Shown: positions 36,501 through 46,731 of the stretch, piece by piece
Position numbering within the stretch: position 1 is the first letter of the stretch
How the letters are laid out: each line of letters opens with the position of its first letter
Origin: Ectocarpus siliculosus
Lineage: Eukaryota > Sar > Phaeophyceae > Ectocarpales > Ectocarpaceae
DNA length: 60,036 nucleotides
NCBI GenBank assembly: GCA_000310025.1
Contig: FN648436.1
Location: forward strand, 71,949 to 131,984
Direction of reading: 5' to 3'
The notes under the pieces: model-generated
What the model saw: only the letters and a program-made list of their open reading frames with translations
What the model was told of the DNA's origin: nothing
Databases searched by the model: none
Translations under genes and position numbers: made by a program

Positions 36501-39500
36501 AAAAAGTCCGCGCGTTGGCGCTCTGCACACCTCCTCGTCGACCGAGTGGATGAGCTGTGCCAAGGTGGGCAAAGCCGGGCGGACGTGCTCGAAGCTGGGC
36601 TGCGGCTTGCCGCGGCAGAAGTTCGACAGCGTCCAGGTCGCGTTACGAAGCATCGACAACTTAGATCGGTCCGTCAGCTGCTGGAGAAGGGGACCCATCG
36701 CGCCTTGCTGGAGAACCAGGTCGCGACACACGGGGGAGTCTCCCGCGATGTTGCCCAGCGCCCACACCTGTTCACACCACACGAAGGCCGGGGGGGGAGG
36801 GGGGGGGGGTACTCATGTAAACGCTGCTGTAGTCGTTAGACCTTGACGTCGCATGCCGCGGGGGATAGGAAACAGTGCAGCGATTGTTGGGTCATCGATG
36901 GCGGAGGAGAAGAGGCATAAGCAAGCATTCGAGAGGGGAGGGCATGTGGAGTGTCGTGAGGTAACAGAGGACAGAGGGCAGGTCGTTCTTTCTTGTTCGT
37001 GTGGTTCTGCCCATGACTAAAAAAAACGACATGGAAAAATATATCTCGGGTGCTTTTTATTGCAGCAAAATCGGCGAAGCGAGCGAAGACAGCCCCGACA
37101 GCCCAACGCCCGATACGGTGAAATCAGCCTAAAGTTGCGGGTGGTGCGAGCCTCCCGTGAGCCGACAAAATACAAACACCAACGCCGTGATGTAGCAAGG
37201 TTGCGCAGCAGATGTCTTGGTATTTTCCATCGCCTTCTTGGTGCCGGCTTGAGCCTACGTACGGACGCGCCTTTTCCGAAAAATGGTGGCACCACGCATT
37301 GAGGGAGGGATAAGGTGCTTTAATATTTGACACTATCGCTGCTGCTGGAGACCGTTGATGGTGCGGTACATGCGGGACTCGCAGCAAACCATCAAATCAA
37401 CAACACGCAAGGACAAAAAGACAACACAGCGGCATCGTATCCATACGAGACGCACCGCCTGCTCGCGAACATCATCATTGGGGCTCATCAGCAGGCGCAC
37501 GAATATCGGCACGGCTCCCTTCTCGATGACCACGCGGGTGTGGTCGCTTGTGCCGCTGGCAATGTTGGTCAGCGCCCAGGCGGACTCGAACTGCAGAGCC
37601 GGGTTGTCATCTCGCTGGAGGAACTCCACGAACTTCGGCACCACGCCGGCGTCAATCACGTTTTGGATCGGCGGGTTGCGCTCTGCGAACGGTGTCGATG
37701 GTCAAAACATCATCGGCGGCAAGAGGGAGAAAAGGCGTCAGCACAAGCTTTCAAGAGACCACCAACGCTAACTGCAAACCCACGACTGGTCAGTCGACAT
37801 CTACAAGCCCATCACTTGTTGGTCGCCAGAGCGTTGTATCTGCCGCGAGCTCTTCTATCCCCGAGAACGCCGTTACCAGCAACTCGGCTCGTCCGACGCA
37901 AACGTTGGTACGTAGTAGCGGCATCCCTTTTTGCTCAACGAGTCGATGTTCGATCGTGTAAACGAGGTGAGCCTCAGCGCACCACTTAAAAACCAGCAGG
38001 TCGTGCACCGAAAAGCCGGGTGCGCAAGCGGCGAGAACACAGACACAGACACACGCACCTATCGAAAGGATCTTCCGGAACGCCGTAGTCGTGTCTAGCT
38101 GAACGGACGGGTCCAGGCTCTGCACTCCGATCACGAGTTGAGGCAATTGGTCGAGCTGAAACTCACGCGGCAAGGGGGGCCAACAGATGGCACGAGGGCG
38201 GGTATGAAGTAAGGGGGAAGAGATCGGGGTAATGCTCGAATCGCACATGGAGTATGGGGGTAGAAGGACTACGGTGGGGATTGGGAGAGTGAAAACAAGT
38301 CACGCCTCCGAAACGCTCCCCAAACTGCTGTCATTTCCACCAGCGCGTGTAGCGGTACGTGGCCCACGTGTTCATCTGGATGTGATCCCCCTCGGCGACA
38401 GCGGTAGTAAGACGGTTGGCGTTTGCATGGAAACCTACCCAGTGTGTTCGGCGCCCACCAAATCGCCACCAATAGGCGCCAGCAAGGCTTACCATGTATC
38501 ACGCCTGCAGAGAGTTCAGAACCTACCGGGCCGCTATACAAACCAAAACCGTCGTCCGAAAGAGATAAACCCGTGAGTCCAGAAAAATTAGCGAGGATTC
38601 ACGCACAACGGGACGAAGCGTCAAGACGAAATCGACACAGGGAGGAAGACAAGACTTACTTTTACTCAAGTCGCGACCAACAAAGAGACAAGCAGCAGGT
38701 TGTGCTCACGAAAACCAACACACGGAAAGGCAGTAGGCACATACTATCCGACACACAAAAAAACCTACCCGCATGTGGGCCGGGGTGTCGACGGCGTTGG
38801 TCCCCGCCGCCGGCGCGCCACCTTCGGGGATGGTGGCGAAAGAGAAAGCTCCCAGCGTGTCCCCCGCGGCGCCCTTGCGTCTCCGCTGGTTGAGGCGCTC
38901 CTCCTTCTTTTCTTTGCGGATCTGGACCTGTGTCTCGCTGCGGCCGCGGCGGGCTTCATCCCTACCTACGCCGGCCTTAAACAGCTTCGCGCGCTGCAGG
39001 TAGAGGGGAAGGCCGTCGTAACATTACCATCGTTTAGTAAGTCAGCCGCATGTCCATAGCTGTGTGGCACTACAGCTTGATACAGGGGTATGCATGTCGT
39101 AGGAACATTTTATTCTTTTCGCCGAGTTGTTGACGTTTGAGGTACTGTATTGCAACTGCCTTGATCCAAACTACTGCTGTGTGCAAACATGCGAACTACT
39201 TGAACTTCCGCAAACCCAAAGCTTTGAAGGCGTAGATATGCAATAAAATTGAGACGTATGCATACGTGTATTCACACGACTTTGCACAATGACATCACTC
39301 GCACCACAGACAACAGTAGTGGCTATTGCTATCGACGTTTTGCGGAGGACAGGTGACGTCAAGGGTTGCACTTGGACAAGGAGGGGGGGGCAAAGCATTT
39401 TCCTCCCTCGCTGTTTCGTAGTCTATTGCGTGTGTACGTGTTTTTTCCTATTTAATAAGTTTGACGAGAGGGGCGCCGAAGAGGGGGGATGACATCCGGG

Positions 39501-40714
39501 AGCACCAACAAAGTGTCAGTGTTGCGGGGCTGTAGCGACGGGAATGCGCAATACTTGTTGTAATGTCGTTGATTATCGTATCTACCCTCCTAAAAGAAGG
39601 CTGGCATGTTGATTTATTTTGCAGAGTTGGTATGGTATCACGGCCAAAAAAAAAGCTAATGACAGCAGCGGCTCCGTGATGACAGCATCGGCTCCGTGTG
39701 CGTCAATGAACAGCAAATCGAGAGCCCCGCCGCAGGGACTTCCGCCACGAGATTGTTTTTTTCCGACTGACAAACACGAACGAATAATTCATCTCTACCT
39801 CCCACAGATGAAAGATTCCGGGACAAACTACAGATGAATTCACAGCGTTCAACGACCAACCTGTGTTCCTACTGCTGTTCCCCATACAGCCATATTTCCC
39901 TTATGAGTGACAGGCTTCAACGAAGACAGCAGTAGTCTCGGTGGCCATTCTTGTGTGGTATCTGACTGACTTTTGAAACTGTTCGCAAAAAAACACAAGG
40001 GGAATGGCGTGTGTTGTACGTCGCACGAGAGAGGCAGACGCGACTGATCCACCTTCACCAACCAAAATAAACGGATCGCTCCTGGATGTCTCTGCGCTGT
40101 ACCACAAGGCGACAGCAGTTCAAGGGTCTGAGTTCAGGAGGGAACGTGATCCCTCCGTCATGCCCGTGCCGGGCAAACCGGAAGGCAATCGCTCTCTTCG
40201 CTCCTCCATGGGTCGATTCTGCTGTCTTTGTTTGGCGGTGGTACAAAAAATTTGAAAGGGTAAAACAAGCGCGAAAAACTCCAAATCAGAAATCAAAACT
40301 AACGGGGGCAAGCACACGGCACACCCTCCCACGATAGCGACAGGTTGTGAGGCCGTTCTCACCCCCCTCTACGCAAGGATGGTGCCGTGATGAATGTCCC
40401 GCGGGTTCGCACGTGGCGGTCAACAAGATGCGGCAACGCACAGAGCCCTTGACCAAAAAGGCATGGCCGAGAGAGGGTAGGAACAAACTCAAAGGGACCC
40501 AAGACACGAACCCTCCGTAGCGCCTGACGGGCGAAGCCGCTACCCCGATCAAGGTAGCCACATGCATGGCACCAGCGATCCGCTCGACCGGCCGTGAACC
40601 CGGCATGATGTGAGGGGGCTATGTGGAAGCACACGCGACATGATGATGTCGGATCAAAAGAGGCGACCCCTCTCTCACCTCCGCCTCCTTGTCCTTCCCC
40701 ATGTAGCTCGCCAT
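33532..40714 (-). CDS. Importin alpha (karyopherin alpha), nuclear import adaptor
   Basis: Complete 556-residue model, nine exons in phase: 40714-40679, 38993-38769, 38155-38059, 37682-37456, 36767-36531, 35891-35703, 35067-34870, 34289-34128 and 33831-33532 (TAA). Importin alpha binds nuclear localisation signals and hands cargo to importin beta. Residues 10-60 are the importin-beta-binding domain ([34 protein letters not shown]). Armadillo repeats follow with the family's NLS-groove Trp/Asn pairs: [68 protein letters not shown] and [12 protein letters not shown]. The C-terminus has the acidic [11 protein letters not shown] and a GFNFG-like end. The 12-residue first exon ([12 protein letters not shown]) is placed 1.7 kb upstream: it ends in phase 0 at a gtgaga donor and supplies the residues before the IBB. 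The frame upstream of exon 2 has a stop and no ATG. Length is normal for the family. Confidence 0.95.
35390..35660. repeat. Three-copy tandem repeat in an importin alpha intron
   Basis: Units of about 85-97 bp start at the related segments tcagcgtaagtgacacggcg (35421), tcagcaaaagtaacatggcg (35506) and tcagcaaaagtgacatggcg (35603). A shared gcacaaaac / gaacaaaaac / gcgcaaaac element precedes each. It lies between exons 6 and 7. Confidence 0.75.
36805..36875 (+). repeat. C-tailed, tRNA-like dispersed repeat, copy 3
   Basis: The plus strand reads gggggtactcatgtaaacg, then ctgctgtagtcgttagacct, then tgacgtcgcatgccg. It lies in the importin alpha intron between exons 4 and 5, in the opposite orientation to the copies at 16690 and 20685. 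All three start with a G run next to gtactc. Confidence 0.6.
39775..39847. repeat. Dispersed repeat, copy 3 (weak)
   Basis: It reads cacgaacgaataattcatct, then ctacctcccacagatgaaag, ending cagatgaattcacagcg. It resembles the repeat at 8334-8418. It lies in the first intron of importin alpha. Confidence 0.45.
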
Positions 40715-42349
40715 CGCGGTGACGAGATTTTTCGATATCTACGGCGTAGGGACGAAGAGAGCGCAGCACGCGCACGGGATCACCAGAAGATCGAAACCAA
40801 CAGGGCACGGGAGTAGATAGGATGCCTGGCGACAGCTCCTTTCACACCTCGACCAGTTTTGTTTTGTTCGGCGCTGTTTCATTTACCCCCGTCGGGGAGG
40901 AGGCTTTTCCCATCTCGGAAGGCAGAAAGGGGACAGGGGACACGTTCTAGTTTGCGGGCTTGTTGTCTGCCAAATGTCTTCTTGTGTCTGAGTTGGTCAG
41001 CGAGCGGTATGCAATGAGCCGCCAGCGCTGAAACATCAAAGTACCCCGTGTGCGATTGGTTGGGGTGGGTGTCATGAGCAGTGATTGCTGGCACCATTCT
41101 AAGAAGGTCAAGGCAGAACTCATCACTCGGCTGCTGTCGGAGGAGCATCATTAACCACAAACGCTGGGGGCGTGAGAGGCCCGCATGTTTTGTTTTTTTT
41201 TCATGTTTTTTGGAGGAGTTTTGACCAACAAACAAACCTCGGCTTCACGGCACACAAAGCCGCCATCAGATTAGATGTACATGCAGTCTAGTGCGTTTCG
41301 TCATGGTACGCGAACCATGAATAAGTAAAAGGATATATATCCACAAATTGCATGTCTGTTTGGGAACGGTATTATCTTATCTCGAATAATATATAGCGGT
41401 AGTCTTTTTGTGTGGTTGTCATGTGCATGGTCTGAATATATATGCAAAGACAACAGCGCGGAGGGCCACAACGAGCACAACTTCTTGTTGTAGACTAGTC
41501 CACAGACGCACCCAAGAAACGCAAACAATCAAGATTGTCCACGGTGTCTGGGTTGATTGCATACCATGCATCACAATGAAATGAGGTGAGGCCCGCATGA
41601 AAGTCTCGAGTTGTCTCGAGAGAAGATTTCAATGCGTCCGTCCATGCATAGACAACGAGGCCGTTCAATTGACGACTCGGGGTTTGCCCTGCCACGTGAG
41701 AATCCATGACACAACCGCCATGGCCTCGCCCAAATCCCACCAATGCATGCGAGACACTGCTTACGCCTCACCACGCACAGACAGAAGGCACCACCAGGAG
41801 CCGGTTAGTATACAGACCCATGTACCCTTGCGTGTAGAGGTCAACCGAGGCACAATACTCGCTTGGGGCGTATCCAAAGCATACTACTGCTGTGTAGAGC
41901 AATCGTAACGAACCGAGATGGGTGGAAAGACGAAGCTAGTCCGCCCGTGAGTAAGCATCGAAACAGACCGAGGTGAGTGGGAAAACGAGCTAGTCCGCCC
42001 GTGCGAAAGAGCGCAAGCCAACAACTCGTCTCAAAGTTGTTCCGCATTCCATTCACTTTGTGGCGCCAAACACCATGAAGGAGATGTTACTTCAACTGAC
42101 TAAGCCAAGCGGACCCACCATGCCAGCAGAAAAAGTCCTTCAAAAAACAAAAAAACATCATCCCTAACCTCACAACTCAGAAACCTATCAAAATTGTTGA
42201 ACCTAACGGCGCCAGACACATCGAGCTAGCTCTAGGAATGAACGCTCGAACAGAGGTATTATACAGATCCACAAAAACCGTAAGGCCTCTCATCCGAGAC
42301 AAAATGCTCAAGTCGACATGAGCAAGGGCAGCTAATGCTGTCTTCTCCC
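40715..42349. other. Intergenic region between importin alpha and peroxiredoxin Q
   Basis: It contains the likely importin alpha promoter at its left edge and the peroxiredoxin Q 3' UTR at its right edge. No gene is recognised. A short tandem duplication lies at 41905-42010. Confidence 0.5.
41905..42010. repeat. Two-copy tandem repeat (~52 bp)
   Basis: aaccgagatgggtggaaagacgaagctagtccgcccgtg is repeated with changes about 52 bp on; both copies end in gctagtccgcccgtg. Confidence 0.75.
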
Positions 42350-45300
42350 TCATGCCTCGAGGGCCTTGAGGGCCTCCTTGCTGTGGGCGGCGCCGTCGAG
42401 GAGGTTGTCGTACATGCTGGTTACGACACCGTTCTTGTCCAGGACGTACGTGACGCGGCCGTCGATGGTGCCGAACACCGCGCCCTTCACCTTCCACGCC
42501 TTGCGCACCTGATTTCGCCAAGTTCCGGTCAAGCAAGACAAAAAGGGACAACCAACAAAAGGGCTCGGTTGGGGGGACGGTGCAACCTATCGACAAAGAG
42601 GGCCCATCAGCGGCCAGGCGCAAGTGACGAGGTACGCGGGTTCGGGGCGTAAAGATGGTCTGGAGAGAGGGGAAAAAATCCACACGTTGCAAAAGGCAAA
42701 AAGTTTCCCTCCGAGTCTGGCTTGTAAGGTGTATTCGAAATTGGATTGGGCTGCTGTCACTCGTTCTTGTTCATGGCGCTAACCAAGCGGCCGCTAGATG
42801 GAGACTTCCCCGTGCATCCAATAGGCGAGAAGGTTTCCGTCGCTGTCGGCGGAAAGAAACGACGAAATGACCAAGTGATTAGAATTGCTTGCTGCCAATA
42901 GCGGTGAGATAGTGATAAGACGCGAACTGGGATCAGCATCTACAGGTGTGCGGTTATCATTGATAGTCTACAAGAGGGACCCGAGTAGGACGTGCCATCT
43001 ACGGTAGCGAGGAGCAAAGTGATCAACTTTCACAGATTGATGTCTTTGCAACGTCAAGGATGCCACGAGATGTGTACAAGATTTAACCAGCACCAACCGA
43101 GTCAAATTGTTACTTGCTTCACTGCAAACAGACGGGGTCAAATGAACGTGCAGCACGGGTGACACCTACGCAACACAGATCCCACCCAACACAGGCCTGT
43201 GTGACAAAAACAATGCCTCACGGAAGGTCCCTACCTTGCCGCCGATGTCGCTCAACAGAGTCATGCTCAAGTTGTTCTCCTTCACGAACTCGGTGTGGTC
43301 AGCGTCGCTGCTGATTCCGATCACTTCCGCGCCGGCCTTCTTGAACTTTGCGAGGTCGCTCTGGAAAGTCTGGGCCTCTTTCGTGCAGCCTGGCGTGCTG
43401 TCCTTGGGGTAAAAGAACACCTGGCCGGCAGTGACAAGAAATATCGTTTGGGGCGTACAAGATTCAGAAGCCGTTACACGTCTACGGGGGACCTGGGGGG
43501 TGTATGACGGTGTGGCGGAAGCCCCAGAAGGGTTGTAAGTTTTGTCTCGATCATCGATAAAGGTCTTGAGTTGACCTTATTCCTCTTGCGGTCTCTGGTG
43601 AGCCTGCTAAATACAAACACGACATTGACACCGTTAGGCCTTTCGGGACCGACCTTGTGTACTGAAAATCGTTTTGGATGACCGTTCTATAGCTGCAGTC
43701 GATCGATCGATCGATCGCTGTCTGACGCCATCGGCCACAAAAAGATCTTGTCCAACCGAGCTCCAACGGCCGTTTGAACTGTTCACTGGTTGCGCCTTAC
43801 CACCGACTAGGACTTTCGGCGATTTCCCTTGACAGACTGAAGCAGCAACAACGACAGCGCTATTCCCCCCCACGCCGTGTCTTGTGCGTGGTAGGAAATA
43901 GGGACCCCGAAGCGATAGGAGGCTCGGGAGTTGAGTTGGCAAGGGTCAACACGCTGTTAAAAAAAACAACCGAGGAAATTGTTTTCTGCAATGCCGCCAG
44001 CTTGTTTTGTCGGCGATCCCTCTTCACAGGTGAAAGCAGCGGTAATGCCAAAGCTGTGGCTGTGGCGCGTTTTGGGTGCTTGTCAATAGAGATCACGAGG
44101 GGTGAGGACGCTCGCAAATCGAGTCGACGAGCGTCGACAACAACGAAAAAAGGCCTGCCACCGACGAGGCCAGCTTTTTAATACCGCGTCACTTGGTGTC
44201 ACCTGTTTTTGTTTTTCGATGGCCCCTCTCTGAAGGCCAAGCAACCTCTATCCTCCCACAGCGAGGTTCAGATGGCTCGGGTGGTGATTAGGAGAAATCG
44301 GCAGGCTGCGCACTAGAGCAGGGCATCTACGAGATTTTTGCGACGATACAAGTATACTTCCTATCTGGCACCACCCATGAACTTTAACGTGTTGGCTAAT
44401 TCCTTAATAATTGCGGCCCTACAACCACTCCCTGCGCCTCTTCTGAGGAACTCAAAAGCTCTTCACTTTTAGCCACAACGCTGCGGCGTCGAGCTGTCCC
44501 CCTACACAGCGTGCTGTGCCTGAGGCCGGCGTTCCGCACGGTGACAAAACTTATTCTCCTCCGAGAGACCGATTGCGGAGCTGGAATCGCAACAAACTGA
44601 GTCTTTTGGGGGCTTTCGCGAGAGCCACGGCCTCAGCCGCGGCCAGCTCCGCCCCAGTCAGCTACATTTGTGGTCTCTGCTGTTCCGGGGTATGGACGAG
44701 GACCTCTTCCTTGGATTTCTTCGCCTCTGTACATGCCTGAAACTCGTCTGCCACCACGCCTAGATATAAGCGTGTCTCTCTCTCGTCGTCGTCGTGTTGA
44801 GAACGCGCCGTTGACCCCAACCCTAGGAAGTGAAATATGGCGAAGTGCCTGGGATGGGTGAGGTCACCGTGTGCGGGGCACTCAAAAGAGGTACCGTGCC
44901 GATGCAAGTACCCCGCACACGGTGGCCTCGTCCACATCAGCCATATCGCCATATTTCCCTTCCAGGTGTTGGGGTCGCCGGCGCGTTCTCAACACGACGA
45001 CGACGAGGAGCAAGACACCCAGTCGCAGGCGGAGTCCAGTGTGCATCCCGGCAGCAAACGGACTACATAGAAACGGGAGGGGACCCGGGATTACAGAGAC
45101 TGCGATGCCAGCTGCCCGAGGCTCAGCTGACAGCGGCTAAGGCCGTGGATCTCGTTACAATTCCAGCTACTCTCGGAGGAGAATGAGTTTGTCGCCGTGC
45201 TGGACGCCGGCCTCAAACACAGCACGCTAGCTAGGCGGATAGCTCGACGCTGCAGCCTTGAGGCTAAGCGGAAAGCTTACGAGTTCCTCAAAAGAGGAAC

Positions 45301-46203
45301 AGGAATTGGATACGGTGGCAATTCTTTAGGAACTAACACACATGTCGAAATTCATCGGCGGTGCCAGAAATAGGAGTTTTGGTAGATAATCCACCAACGG
45401 CGGACTGCTCATTGCTCACCACCACTTTCTTCTTGTTCTTGAAGCTGCTTAGCGCCACCGGCTTCCCGTTCTGGTTGTTGAGCTTGAAGTCTGGCGCCGC
45501 TTGGCCGACGGAAACCATCCGCAAAGCCGTGGAGCTAACCCTCTGACAATAGTTGGCATGACACAAAAGAGTGCAAGGATATAAACAAGTTCCGCAACCA
45601 AAATTTACATGTACGACTACAGCATAGACCATGCATATCACATTTTCGTACTGCACAAGGCACACGACCAGACTAGACTACAGCAGTATACCAACGAAGG
45701 GAGAGCTACATATTACAGCAGTAGATTCTGGGTGGAGAGTGCTGAACCACAAAGTGAACATACACACATACGACGGAGTCGCACAACATGAAATCATTGC
45801 GGAAGGCATGGGACAGACAAGGCCATGTCTGGAAGCGCCCCCCCCTATTTTGATTTTGCCCGCTCACTACTGCTGCTGTACACATGAACACGCAGGTCCG
45901 CCTCGATGGGCGAACGGCCAGGGGACGACACGTCACCAGTGCTGCAAACATGTGCAATACTTGGATTTTCAGCCGGCCACCACACTGCTGTCCATGCAAA
46001 GCGCACCCCGTAATGGCCAAGGATACAAGACGAGTCCGCACTGGTTGGCCTTGTGCAGGAGTCCATATCCCGTGCCCCAGACCTGGACACACCTGTGCTG
46101 ATCCCGAAGTTTGGAGGGCGGAGCGGCCCAGAGCTGCGGGAACAAATCCGTTCGCCTGACCCACGAACGCCAGAGCCGCGCAAGCCGTCTTCATTCCGAA
46201 CAT
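42350..46203 (-). CDS. Plastid peroxiredoxin Q (BCP family), single-cysteine form
   Basis: Complete 192-residue model, four exons, all phase 0: 46203-46093, 45542-45420, 43420-43235 and 42508-42350 (TGA). The family reduces peroxides through a peroxidatic Cys. Residues 1-20 are a signal peptide followed by [11 protein letters not shown], the heterokont plastid-import motif with Phe at the cleavage site. The mature domain has [38 protein letters not shown] (peroxidatic Cys90), [10 protein letters not shown] and [10 protein letters not shown], all typical of PrxQ. Gln95 stands where most PrxQ proteins have the resolving Cys (PGCTxxxC). Cys90 is the only Cys of the mature chain, so it should work as a 1-Cys enzyme needing an outside thiol. 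Intron 2 (43421-45419) holds a large inverted repeat. It is divergently arranged with the PsbP-like gene. Confidence 0.93.
44396..45343. mobile_element. Large inverted repeat (foldback element) in peroxiredoxin Q intron 2
   Basis: The left arm (44396 to about 44895) matches the reverse complement of the right arm (about 44905-45343) along nearly its whole length. Matching blocks include tgaggaactc, gcgtcgagct, gaggccggcgt, ttctcctccgagag and, near the centre, cgtcgtcgtgttgagaacgc and accgtgtgcggggca. The loop is only about 10-30 bp. Degenerate, related open frames ([20 protein letters not shown] in the right arm; frameshifted in the left) suggest an inverted duplication of a decayed coding sequence of unknown family. 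Confidence 0.8.
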
Positions 46204-46731
46204 CGTTTGTGGATAGAGTCGTGATGAATTTTGTGAGTGCTTGGGGTGCCTTGCGATCGTCGATGGCGTTGTTGCTTGTGTGTGCGTACACGGCTTAGCT
46301 GGGAGTGTGGATGATTTCGAAAGCACACGCGCACAAACGCACGTTCCCGAAAATCGAGTCAGCGAAAGTGGACCAACCAATTTCACCCCGCACCGGACAT
46401 GCCTACTTCATTTTTGGTATTTGGGAATTGCCCCGCACAAGTTTTGAGCGGTGTAGCGGTGTACACATGTGGCAACGTGTGGATCTGCACAGCTATTGTA
46501 GCCCACAAGCATAAACCTCCTTGCATCTCTTGATTCTAGGCTGCTAAACACTTCCTCACAATCGCTCTGCCTCGCATGTTTCTCATATGCGACATAACTA
46601 ACGCCTCCAGAACCAAATTGAACTCCCCGCGCGCGCGCACGACACCCGAAACGTTGTCGGCTGCCGCTGCTGTGCTGCTGTTGCATGCCGGTCAAAGCAC
46701 ACAAGGGACTCGCTTCCACACACGTACTACG
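46204..46731. promoter_or_regulatory. Divergent promoter region, peroxiredoxin Q / PsbP-like gene
   Basis: 528 bp separate the two start codons (46203 minus and 46732 plus), so both promoters and 5' UTRs must share or abut here. No TATA box or named element was recognised. Longer upstream ATG-open frames exist on the plus strand (from 46576), but the start at 46732 gives the proper signal peptide. Confidence 0.5.
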
